This document shows positions 22,238 to 32,707 of a stretch of 64,000 nucleotides of DNA, piece after piece; the first letter of the stretch is position 1, and each line of letters begins with the position of its first letter. The DNA is from Xylona heveae TC161 (taxonomy: Eukaryota; Ascomycota; Xylonomycetes; Xylonales; Xylonaceae), in the NCBI RefSeq assembly GCF_001619985.1, contig NW_017264197.1, positions 62,001-126,000 on the forward strand, given 5' to 3'. A program made the translations under genes and the position numbers. Under the pieces are notes generated by a model. That model saw only the letters and a program-made list of their open reading frames with translations. It ran no database searches and was not told the DNA's origin.

Positions 22238-24218
22238 ATGGACAGAGCATTAATCGCGGCGGCCGAGATTTCAGAAGACGTCGCCTCCGCTCTCAACCAA
22301 TTATTGCGTCCAATCCCCGAGCACTCGAGCGAGATCACCGCCAATATTGGCCAGCTTTTTGCCATCAGCTCGACACTGCGCAAGCTGGAAGAGGTCCTGG
22401 GAACGCGATTTTACTCGCGACGGTTTTCCTCGATTGCCCGAGAATTGGATACTCTATTGCAAAGCCTTAACCTAACCCTTGAAGATGTACTTCGACTGCT
22501 AGCTCCCTTGGGACGTACAAGTAATCCCGGCGTGATAGCATATCGACAAGCGTGGGCAGATATCCGTAATCATTGTCGCGAAGAGGACGGCGAGCGACTT
22601 CATGCCCGTTTGGAAAAATACAATTATTTTAGCGAACAGTTACTGTACCTTCTGAAGGAGTAAGTCTTGTCATCCAATAACAATAAAGGCGAGAGAGGAC
22701 AGGGTTAAGCTCCCAGTGATTTTCAGCGATCAACCCAGCTTCGAGGCATTATATCATCTCCGAGCGCAAATTAGGGGTCTTTTAGACAGACAAGAGATGC
22801 TTGACGGAGCTTTTTCGCGTTTGTCAATCGGCATGCAGCGTACGTTGCCTTCCGTTTCCCATTCAGTGGACTCTTTGTGTTTCGAATTGTAACAACTCTG
22901 CCTGAAACCTCAGCAGCCAGAGGCGGACGAACTTCCTACGGGCCCCGTTCACCAATATCCCCGCGGTCACCGCGGTCGCCTTCGTCGTCTTCTGAAAGAG
23001 ATTACGCCTTTCCCCCTGTAGCACCGGAGATCCCGATATCACCAGTCACCACGACTTCATTTTCCACGTACTCGTCGCATTCATCGGCTGGAAATGGAGC
23101 CACCTTTCATTGGGCGAGCGTAGTCTTTGACGGCCGCCACCCTACAACTGTCTTTCAAACCCCTGGCCAACCGTAAGTTATGCTCATCTATCAACTCTGT
23201 GCTTAGTATATATTTAAACTCTCGACAGATCCAGATGTCTTGGCAAGGACATGCCAATGGCGCAGCATAAAGTCTCAAAGGATCATGCTAAAGTATTTGA
23301 ACTGTTAGTCCTTTGGCTGTCTTTGAGTCTATAAATCTTACTGATCGATCGAAAGGCCTTTTGAGAACAGAGAATTGTTCGTTTCTCTCCATTGGCGACA
23401 GAGCGATGACCGAGCCAGAATCATCTGCACAACCATCAGCAGCCGTAGTGGTTCTAGGAAGCGTGAGTCGTGTTTGCCTCTAACATCATTGCTTGTTCGC
23501 CGAGTGGAATCATGTCTGCAATTTCGAAGGCTGAGCGGTTCGACTGGGAAGCTGGAGCTCTGGGCCAGCCTCAAATTTACTACATATGAACGTAGGTGCA
23601 TTCCGCCCTCGTAACCCCTTTCAAAGGGCGGCTACTCAATACTCAATCTTTCAGGGATGGTCCTTTTTTTCTGCACATTTCTCTCTCTGAAAGCTCAAGA
23701 TAATTCTGAGTCCAGAGTGGGTCCTGACGACTACACTTTAGATGGGGAGAAAGAAGAGTTTGGGGGGTAAAGGTGACTACCGAATTTGTCTTTTTTCATC
23801 AACTGATAAGTTACCAGTCAAATTTACGAGGATGGGTATCTTCACGCCCTCCGAATCTTCAAAGACAGAGACTCCCGCGGCATTCGACTGGAGGCCTCTG
23901 TCCTTGAAGGCGAGCTTGAGCGGAGTCCGGTGTGGACTGCTTTTATCACACCGTATGTGGGGTCCTCGTCCTGGATCAGGCGACGAGATTCGTGTCGAAT
24001 TTATCTTCGTGAACTGCACCCGTACATCTTCGCTCCTGATTATACTCCGTTGCGCGGCCCTAGAGGCGAGCACGTTCTATATTTCACTACTCCCGACGGT
24101 GAGTATAAAGAATTACTGTGCACTTAAGGAATCAAAATCAATTTGCTGATAACAAATGCGATTCCTCTTAACAGATGCTTCAGACTTTCGAGCGGTCTTT
24201 GAGTCCCTGAGCCTTTGA
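22238..24218 (+). CDS. conserved fungal protein of unknown function, nine exons
   Basis: Exons 22238-22659, 22727-22839, 22914 (or 22917)-23172, 23229-23303, 23356-23462, 23505-23591, 23655-23766, 23818-24098 and 24175-24218 join in phase to a 499-residue protein. Every intron is 42-76 nt with GT-AG ends. The N-terminal ~175 residues are all-helical (ALNQLLRPIPEHSSEITANI; ARELDTLLQSLNLTLEDVLR). A Ser/Pro/Arg-rich linker with repeated SPRSP-type motifs follows, likely phosphorylated. The C-terminal half is beta-rich (WASVVFDGRHPTTVF; RELFVSLHWRQSDDRARIIC; KLELWASLKFTTYE) and ends with VLYFTTPDDASDFRAVFESL, where short EF/DFRAVF-like helices recall domains that follow lipid- or actin-binding folds. 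I do not recognise the family. Exon 3 starts at a cagcag tandem acceptor, so two isoforms differing by one Ala are possible. Confidence 0.78.
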
Positions 24219-24813
24219 CTCCTCACCGTCAAAAAGCCCGCAAAGTATTCTTTTGCAGTTCAGGAGACCTATTTCACGATTGATGACTTATGCATACCGA
24301 TCACGATAACGACTTACGATGTTATGACAATAACCAACAAAAGCTTTTGGGCGGCTCGCATTATGGCGTTTCGCTGCCTTACCTCCACGCACTTTGATAA
24401 ATACTTGGAAACAGAATCATTTTGGTTCAATTACTATGGCATACAAATGACGATTAATCGACCTTGATTGGATAGCCTTACGGCTCAAACTTTTTCATTG
24501 GCCCTGTGATCATGTTTTGGTTCAGAGAAATACTCTTGTTATTGTTTAGCACAGTGGCCGAGGCATCTCCTCGCCCCGCCACATTTTGCTCGGCGCTTTT
24601 TCTCTCATTGATAATCAAGCTAGAATTATAACGTTCCACCATGCAGACAGGGATATATTGCGGCAACGAAACAAAATGAAACAGATCCAGCAACACACCC
24701 AAGAGTATATTGAAAATCATGGAGGCATCGATGATCTTTGTCCTCGCCAAGCTCCTGCTTTATTTTTGACATCTTACTTTCTTCTGGGCTTCTCAAGAAT
24801 CCATCAAATTTTT
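24219..24813. other. convergent intergenic region
   Basis: Lies between two converging 3' ends. No RNA gene or repeat is seen. Confidence 0.5.
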
Positions 24814-25500
24814 CTAACCGGAAAAAAAGGCTTCTTGGTAAAACCGAGCTTCCTCGATGCTCTCCAGAATGTCCTGTCGCGCCTCATGAATCCCTCTTTT
24901 CTGAGGAATCTCGTTGAGGACGGGTGCAGGAGCCCATCTCCGCGCAGCTTCCTTTAGAGAGCTAACATCTAAAATACGATAATGTAGATGATCGAGCACA
25001 GCATTGTAGGGCGCTTTGCAAAGAAAGGCCTTGTCAGCATGCACACTATTTCCTGCCAACATTGCCTTGCGGGGTTGAGGCACATATTTCTTGACATAGG
25101 CAAGCAATTCTATCGCGGCTTGTTCCGCCGTGGTTGTCGAGGTTAAAACTGCAGCAGTCAGGCCAGTAGCTCCATGTGTTTTGATGCACCATTCGTTCAT
25201 GGAATCTAGCACTGCTTTGTCATGATGAATGATTGCACCATATCCCTCTTCATCTAACAGCCTTAACTGCGCGTCTGTGATGAAACAGGAGATTTGGAGA
25301 ATGGAGTCCTTCTCGTAATCCAACCCTGTCATCTAAATTTTCGGGAGGATCATGCGTTAGTACCAAAGGTCTCAAATATCCAAAGAAAAAGATAGAAGGT
25401 CTGGCGGCAATGGCAAGTCAATGTTGGTTTTCATCTTCCCAGTTCTTACCTCACAGTCTATCCAAACAAGAGGGTCTTCGGATCTCGTGGTCGACATCAT
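24814..25500 (-). CDS. rex2: oligoribonuclease (REX2 / Orn, DEDDh 3'-5' exonuclease)
   Basis: Degrades very short RNAs to nucleotides, in fungi mostly in mitochondria. Two exons, 25500-25450 and 25332-24814, give 189 residues, close to the ~180 of bacterial Orn. The intron falls inside the first catalytic motif: DPLVWIDCE | MTGLDYEKD (ExoI, Asp and Glu). Other motifs: GNSVHADKAFL (ExoII region), YRILDVSSLKEAARRW, and HEARQDILESIEEARFY (ExoIII His and Asp). An in-frame stop lies just upstream of the ATG ATG at 25500, so any mitochondrial presequence would need another exon, and I see none. The third motif is somewhat divergent (HEARQD rather than the common HRALDD) but keeps His and Asp. Confidence 0.92.
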
Positions 25501-25909
25501 AACTTATTGCTATGCTTTGCCAGACCGCAACGGAGGTTTGTGTGACGAGATTGGTTTGTGCGAGATAGCTCGCGGAGTGCCCGTGCCTAGCCCACACTAC
25601 CTCGTAGGCTGCTTGTTGAACGAAGTCTAGCGAGGGTCTCACCAGGCCTGGTTAGGCTACTAAGGTAGATAAGCATCGATACGACTGCGGGGAATTTATC
25701 AGCGGACATTCAGCGAGGGGATGATTGGTTAGCCTCTCACCTTCCGCTACCACATTCTTAGAGAGGGTTTCAGCTGCCTAACGTCTGTCATTTTTGGGAC
25801 TCTTACCAATCGCATTTAAAGATGCATTTGCTCTCATGTCCTCATGATAAGATGTCCTGAATTGGCTCATTGATTTCTGTGCTTTTGCAGGGGCTTCTTC
25901 GATTCGAAA
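25501..25909. promoter_or_regulatory. shared divergent promoter region rex2 / oxidoreductase
   Basis: 409 bp between divergent start codons. No specific site assigned. Confidence 0.45.
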
Positions 25910-27614
25910 ATGGGTAAAAATCAAAGCGTGCTTGACACAGCAACGACTCCTAGTACAGATTCCAAACAAACAATACCCGAATGCGAACCACCTGCATCAC
26001 CTTCAAGATCCGAGAATCCTCCAAGAATACTGGTTATTGGTGCTGGCTCTCGTGGAAACTCTTATGCCCGTGCCATCAGAGACTCAACAGCCGGGAAAGT
26101 TGTGGCCGTTGCCGAACCTATCAAATTTAAACGGCATGCTTTCGGGGGGAAATACATTTGGGGCGAGAGCACTGCAGCTGAGGGCCAGGAATTTGGGAGT
26201 TGGGAGCAGTGGCTAGAGTGGGAGAAACTTCGCAGAAAACGACAAACTGCCGGGGAGAAGGTACCAGACGGAGTCGATGGTGTTCTTGTCTGCACGCTGG
26301 ACGAAACTCACGTCGAGATTATTACAGCAATTGCGCCGTTAAACCTCCATATTCTGAGCGAAAAGCCCTTGGCTACAAAGCTGGAAGATTGTCTGCGCAT
26401 CTACAGTTCACTCTTGCCGTCGGGTCCGCGCTCTGACCCGTCCGCCATCTTTGCAGTTGGACATGTCTTGCGTTACAGCCCACATAATATGTTGCTACGC
26501 AGACTGCTTCTGGAAGAGAGGGTCGTTGGCGAGTTGATTTCTATTGAGCACACTGAGCCTGTGGGGTGGTGGCATTTCTCGCACAGTTACGTGAGGTATG
26601 TGGGGCCTGTCAATGGATTATGGATGCTTGGGTTAACAAAAGGTTAGGGGTAATTGGCGCAAGGAATCAACAACGGCACCTTCGCTGCTGACAAAAAGCT
26701 GTCATGATATTGACCTTCTTCTCTGGCTTTTGTCCTCACCACCGTCAGGTTCAAAGCGCCCTCCTCATTTGCCGGTTCGAGTGTCCTCTACAGGTCACCT
26801 CGTGCATTTTAAACCTTCCAGAAAACCAGCTAGTGCGGGCGATGCAACCAACTGTCTGTCTTGTCCGGCCGAATCGCAATGCCAGTATAGTGCTAAAAAG
26901 ATTTATCTCGATCGCAATCTCCGGCAAGGCAACACTGGTTGGCCCGTGAAGATAGTCAGCCCTGACATTGAAGACATTATGCAGCGAGATGGGCTTGATG
27001 CTGCGGAGCGTAAGCTGCTCAGATCTCTTGCGGAAGATCACAGCCCATCTATGAGTGCGCAAGAGATCGAAGGTCGACCATGGTTTGGAAGGTGCGTATT
27101 CGATGCTGGCAACGATGTGTGCGATGATCAGTTCGTCACAATAGAATGGGAAGACGACCCTATTCCGGACTTTACCGACGGGATCCCTGGGAAATTGAGA
27201 GATCGGGGCGCCAAAACAGCCACTCTGCACATGATTGCCTTCACAGAAAAGATATGCGAAAGAAGAGGTCGAGTTTACGGCGATCAGGGCGAGGTTGAAT
27301 ACGATAGTAACGTGATACGGGTTCATAGCTTCGCCTCAAACAAGACAAAGACATATCATCCTCGTCAAGCAGGCGGCGGTCATGGTGGCGGTGATGATGG
27401 ATTGGCGTCTCAGTTCGTTTCGGCAATTGAGGCTGTGAAGAATCAGTGCTTGGACGTCAAAGAGGCGCAGGTTCGCTATGTGGGATGCACTTTGGAGGAT
27501 GTCATTCGTAGCCATGCTCTAGTCTTTGCGGCTGAAGAAGCTAGAAGGTGCCACAAAGTTGTCAACTGGACAGATTGGTGGCAGCATAACGTCGAGCTGG
27601 CGTTTCAGAAGTGA
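25910..27614 (+). CDS. Gfo/Idh/MocA-family NAD(P)-dependent oxidoreductase
   Basis: Two exons, 25910-26595 and 26648-27614, encode 550 residues. After a ~35-residue Ser/Pro-rich leader, a Rossmann fold begins: RILVIGAGSRGNSYARAI (GxGxxG-type nucleotide loop). The family's EKP motif follows near residue 151 (HILSEKPLATKLEDC), with Lys the usual catalytic or substrate residue. Then VGHVLRYSPHNMLLRRLL, and after the splice RGNWRKESTTAPSLLTKSCH | DIDLLLWLL, the C-terminal-domain segment that holds the conserved Asp/His. The protein is longer than typical bacterial members (~350) because of an insert with a CxxC-type patch (NCLSCPAESQCQYS) at about residues 285-300. Substrate cannot be told from sequence: dehydrogenation of a sugar, inositol or related polyol is the family norm. 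Confidence 0.88.
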
Positions 27615-29168
27615 AATGAGAGGGCTTTTATCTAGACAGCGCGCTCCGTGTCTGACTTGGGAGCAGCATAAGCGATAATGCTTGAGGCATTGCTAACCTG
27701 AACGTGTAGGCAAGGAGCCAGGGTTTTGGGCCTTTAGGCAAGATTGTGCTTGGCTCGCCGAGAACATTAGAGCTGGTGAAAGATGATCAAGATGTCTAGA
27801 CAAGTTGGCTCAACTCGACGCGTACCTGCCTTAGCGATCGATATATTCAACCTTAAATCTGATAATTCCCGATCCTGCTTTGGCTACTTGCACCGCACGG
27901 TCCTTTCGGGATTCAAGAGAACTAAAATGGGAACATGGGACAATCGAAGTCACGAAACACATGAGAGCCTAACCAGCGGGCGCATGTCGCGCGTCAAAAT
28001 TAATCAACATTAAGTCCGATTGATCAGCTTTTTCAAGAATGATTGCTATTCTTGTTATGCACATCGTGCGATTAATTACCCTGAAGGGAAATAAAAATTA
28101 AAAATAATAAGACGCAAAAAGCAAGCTTCTTCACAATATGTCACCCCGCAAAAGCGGTGCCGGGCGGCAACCATCGCGCTAAAGGGCCATGAACCAATCA
28201 ACAACGGTCACCCACGCGCCGAGCCTCACCTTTACTATCGAACTTTGAACAAACGATTTGATATCTTTGCACCTCAAATCGCCCCTGGCGTCTCTTGTCC
28301 ACTCATTTGCAAATATGCCCTTGATCTTTCATGCAGGTCGCAACGACTGCACAAGCGTTCCCGACGTTGTCATGTCCACCTGTTCCTAGATCTCGGCGCC
28401 TCGTGAGATGAAACTCGCAGCGTGGGCCACGTTTTGGGCCTATTGCCTTCTTTTTACTTTCTCTTCTGGGAATTTCATTCTCAACATGGCCTTTTGCTTT
28501 GGTATTCCGTTGTACTTCTGGCACCCCAAATAGAAATGGGCCAGGTATATGGCCTTACAGCGGAGGGCAGAAAATAGAAAGTGTGACCTTATGGTCGCTT
28601 CTCTGCAAGATGCTTCCGACGGGTCGCGCGCGTCCTTTCGCTGAGTGGTCTCACAGAAGAGACCCTGGGTCGTTTCAGCAATCTTATTCTTGGATTCCGT
28701 GAAGCATTGTTTCTTTTCTCAGTTTCAATATGGTTGTCGGAAATATTCTTTCCCCATGTTTCAGATGCATCCACCTTTTGAGGCTTTCGGATGCGCTTGT
28801 ATCATGTCAACATCTTGGAGACATAAGTATGTCCCACAACGCCCCTCGTGGTGATGATATCCAGGTCGCATCTCAGGATTCCAACTCAGACTGGACGGCA
28901 ATCACGAGCGTGGTTGGATACCAACCTTGAGACACGACACTCTTCATGTTTCCTTTCAATCGTTTAAGAACGCGCTGAATCTTCTTGTTCACCCTTTGAC
29001 GGCTACCATACGACATCGGACGCCAAAGCAGGGCCTACTGTCTTCGCCTAAGTGTTCTCGGGTAAATTAGGTTGGACTTCCCTCTGGCCTTCTTGCACCT
29101 TAAAGCACTGATGTCACTTCAGCATCGCCCTCAAAGCTGTGGGCTGACCAATTACCGCTTTAGGAAAA
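27615..29168. other. intergenic, no gene seen
   Basis: About 1.55 kb between two same-strand genes. Only small open frames on both strands; none shows a domain or joins by splicing. The right end should contain the promoter and leader of the next gene. Confidence 0.5.
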
Positions 29169-30881
29169 ATGTCAACTCCATACAGTCCATTTTACTATCG
29201 CCTTGCGACACCTCCAGCGCAAGCAATGCCCTTGATATTGGATGGCAGTACACATAGTCGAACCACTTCTAGCTCCTCATGCCGTTCAAGTGATTCATCT
29301 CCTGACTCTGTCCAAACGGCCTTTACGACGCCTGTCAAATCTCCCATAAGAAACCATGGGCCTCCCCTTTTGCCCAAGATCCGACCACAGGATCAGGAGC
29401 TTGAGCAACCTTGCCCAGCTGTAAAGCGTCATCGCAAAGCGCTTTCCAGTACCTCCAACCCTCCTGGATCCATGATGAGCCTTGCACGTCCGAGTGTCTC
29501 ACGTAGCGTCGTCGATTCGCCAGATTGTGTGAACCTATTGTCGCCGGGGGTGGGCAATCCCATATTCAATGCCCGTACCCCTAATTCTGCTCTAGAGTCT
29601 CCCATTGCCTTGTCGACAGCCCAAGCTCGCTCCGCATCCTCTTCGTCTGGTGCCCATGCTCGCTCCACATCCGCGTCCAGCCTCGACGGCTTTTTGCTTG
29701 GCCGATATGGCTTCCCGACTTATCGACAATTGCCTGCGTACATTGCGCCCTTGCCGTTCAGTCTCCCTCCTCATGCCTCCACTGTACAAGGGATGCCAGA
29801 GTATATGCGTGCCGCTGCTACGGCTGTTGCTCCTGTTGCTCCTGTTGCCCCTAGCCAGAGAGTCTCGTACCAGGAATACTCTCTCCCGACTGAGCTCCAA
29901 TACCACCCAGCCGCGAGCACAATGTCGACCACTACCCTCCTGGACTTTTTGACTGCTCCGAACCCCACTCCTTCGCTGGTGCGCCAAATTAATACCCTCA
30001 TGCGTGGTGACAATACCCACTTTTGGTGGGATATCCGCAATCTGCGCTCCTGGGCCGACTTCACTCTCCAAACGATTGAGAGTATCCCAGACTTTCCCCA
30101 GCTGCTCCGTACCGAAATTGCCCGTACTGCGCTGCCCACGCCTCGCTATGATCCCGGCCATCTTCAGCCCGAGAATGAATCTGTTCTGCACGATCTATGC
30201 AATGATTTCTACGCCACAAAGGTCAACTCTGCGATAAAGGTTGCCCAAGGCCAGCCACATGTCTGCATGCGAGCGGAAAAGCCTCGCGAGGGACGCCGTC
30301 AACCCGAATTTATTTCGTCGTATCAGCATGACCATCACAATCAGGACTTTTACTATGGCGACGGCCGTGGCCGAGTAGTTGGACTGGTCAAATCGTTTGA
30401 TCGCTGGAACACGGGCATGCGCGTCGACAAGCCCCACCGGCAGGTTGAATACCTGCAGGGTCTTTCTCACCTGCACCGCCACATGCGCGAGCACAGCTGC
30501 CGCTACGGATTCATCGTTACGGAGATTGAGCTGGTATGTGTGCGGGCCGGCACGACAAACAAGCCTTACTTTGGATTCTTAGAGCTCTCGCGGCCCATTC
30601 CCATTGAGCTCCATGGTCGTGGCGAACTGACAGCTTGCCTGGCGCTGTGGTATCTTCACATGCTCGCCAAGGAAGTTCCCCTCAATGGCCAGGTTGGCGC
30701 GAAAATGCACGTCGGTCCTCCCGGGGCCCTGACTCGCCAGAACTGTCTAGAAAAAGATGGCTGGATACCAGCGCCACAAGTGGGCGAGAAGAGAATGGCT
30801 AAGCGTATCAGGGGTTGGGTTTTTCCTGAAGAGCCTCTGCATCGGCGCGAGCATGGAATCAAGAAGAGGTGGCACAAGTAG
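29169..30881 (+). CDS. conserved fungal protein of unknown function
   Basis: Single long exon of 570 residues. The first ~250 residues are Ser/Pro/Thr-rich and look disordered, with possible proline-directed phosphosites (SPDSVQTAFTTPVKSP). The C-terminal ~310 residues are well structured and rich in Trp, His and Arg: LLDFLTAPNPTPSLVRQINT, WWDIRNLRSWADFTLQTIES, RVVGLVKSFDRWNTGMRVD, LSHLHRHMREHSCRYGFIVT followed by EIELVCVRAG, and TACLALWYLHMLAKEVPL. The E-x-E region after the HRHMREH segment, with an adjacent hydrophobic strand, faintly resembles a nuclease-type core, but that is a guess. Homologues are, as I recall, widely labelled 'sialidase' in fungal databases; I see no Asp-box or other sialidase hallmark, so I do not support that name. 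An intron-free 1.7-kb frame is unusual among its neighbours. Confidence 0.85.
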   Translation: MSTPYSPFYYRLATPPAQAMPLILDGSTHSRTTSSSSCRSSDSSPDSVQTAFTTPVKSPIRNHGPPLLPKIRPQDQELEQPCPAVKRHRKALSSTSNPPGSMMSLARPSVSRSVVDSPDCVNLLSPGVGNPIFNARTPNSALESPIALSTAQARSASSSSGAHARSTSASSLDGFLLGRYGFPTYRQLPAYIAPLPFSLPPHASTVQGMPEYMRAAATAVAPVAPVAPSQRVSYQEYSLPTELQYHPAASTMSTTTLLDFLTAPNPTPSLVRQINTLMRGDNTHFWWDIRNLRSWADFTLQTIESIPDFPQLLRTEIARTALPTPRYDPGHLQPENESVLHDLCNDFYATKVNSAIKVAQGQPHVCMRAEKPREGRRQPEFISSYQHDHHNQDFYYGDGRGRVVGLVKSFDRWNTGMRVDKPHRQVEYLQGLSHLHRHMREHSCRYGFIVTEIELVCVRAGTTNKPYFGFLELSRPIPIELHGRGELTACLALWYLHMLAKEVPLNGQVGAKMHVGPPGALTRQNCLEKDGWIPAPQVGEKRMAKRIRGWVFPEEPLHRREHGIKKRWHK

Positions 30882-32504
30882 CCGGCGGTGGTTGATGCAG
30901 GGCTGACGATTAGAGTGCAAGGTGGTCTATGATATCGATCATGACTCGGAGACATCTTTTTCTTCACTTTTTTTTTTTTTCGATTCTTCTTTTTCATTCT
31001 CTGTCTCTATTTGGGAACTACTTTGGACCCGTTTACATTCCTTTTCGATTCTCGACCATGTCTCGTTGCATATTTCTGTATCCCTTTTATTCGATTCTCA
31101 CTCTGTATTAGTATACCACTTTTAGCATATAGCTTTTTAACGACGACCGTAGATTGATGAATTTCCTTTTCTTTTTCCTTTTTTCTTTTCATTACTCTCC
31201 TTCATATATTTTCTTATCTTGTGGGATACCTGACAAATGACCGATTGAATTGGGAGGCTATTTATTTTTTGGGGGGCCGTTTTAAGGATATTTACAGGCC
31301 AAATCTAACGCTGATCGCTTCTGATCCAGCAACTATTCACCGTTGAGAGAAAGGGCCTCGTTGAAAGGGCAGTGAGGGTGAAAGAAGGCGCGAATCCAAA
31401 GGCTTGACGACGAGTGTGGACAAGGAATTCAATCCATTGGTTTTTTGAGACATGTAGTGTTTCATATTAGTAGGATGGGTGGTGTCTTATCGCCCATTAA
31501 AATCGATTTTATCAGGTTGAGGGGTCCGCAACTAGAGGGGCAATGAGGGGAACAAGGGGGTCCGCATATCATACCTTAAGCACCGTGGGCATAAAATATT
31601 GCAGAACAGCAATTAATAAGTGCTTTCAGAATGATTGCATGTCCGGGGATCCATGTATGATTGGGTCGCCGACTTTTAATTGACGGCCAAAGGTTTAATT
31701 GAATCGATTGCAGATCTCTCTGGTGCCGAGGTCCATGCTCTAAGCATAAGGTATATGTATATATAATCGTTTGGATCACGCCAGAGAGAGAGAGAGCAAA
31801 CGGATGTCGCTACGTGGCTGTTGTATGCATTCTATTGAATCCACTCAATTCAGTTGAAGAGTGCTGTAGCAGGGAATCATTCATATAATTGACTGGACAG
31901 GAACAAATCATGCGACGGGGGACGATGATAAGTGCGTGCTCAATTGGGGAAGGGAAAAGGGGAGTTGTGGGATGGCTAGACTGGGCTCAGCCAAGCCAAT
32001 CTTGGAAATTCGCCATGTTTGAGTGAGGAGCATCAACCAGCGACTAGTGAGAAATCGACCCTTTTGGGATCGTCTAGTGGCCCTGGTTCGCTTCCTACCT
32101 CAGTTGGGTAATCCGTATTTGATCCACTTCTCTGCTAAAACTGCCTGCCCGGCTGGCTGAAAAGAAGAGCCTGGACGGGAGGTGTGGGCGTGGGTACCTA
32201 CCTAGCAATTGGAAAAGGAATTAATCACCATCTTGTACTGTAATGAAACCATTTGCGTGTGGTAACAGCAAGATATGTACTATATACTAGTCTCGATCTT
32301 TCTACTTATAGGTCCAAGTCGTAGTGGCGTCCGAGGCACAACAATTCTGGGCTGCAAACCACAAGAGACCCCTGAAAGATCATCTCCCACAGGTATAAGA
32401 ACCTCTTGTCGTGTCAAAATTCATCTGGTCAATTGGACATAACAGACAGCACTCCGTGTTTTGCCGTGAAAAAAAAAAAAGAAAAGGGTCTCTCACGACG
32501 TTGT
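30882..32504. other. intergenic, no gene seen
   Basis: 3' flank of the previous gene (T-rich around 30960-31200) and distal upstream DNA of phosphoglucomutase. A short (ag)n run lies at about 31783-31796. No other coding or RNA signal. Confidence 0.5.
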
Positions 32505-32707
32505 TGTTGTCCCTTTCCCTCTCTTGTCGCTCCCCTGTTACGCTCCTGCTTTTCCCCACCCCGCGTCTCAACCACACCCCACCTAGCCAGGTCACCTAAC
32601 TTATCCGTCACCGCAAGTTTCCACTCTCCTTTAGTCTTTCCTACTTAATCTCATCAATTCCCTCTGGAGAAGCATTTGATTCCCAGAACATCTTTGCCAT
32701 CCTCAAA
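32505..32707 (+). promoter_or_regulatory. C/T-rich core promoter and leader of phosphoglucomutase
   Basis: The strand is strongly pyrimidine-rich from about 32505 to 32655 (ccctttccctctcttgtcgc and similar), ending shortly before the ATG at 32708. This is the layout usual for highly expressed fungal metabolic genes. Confidence 0.55.
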
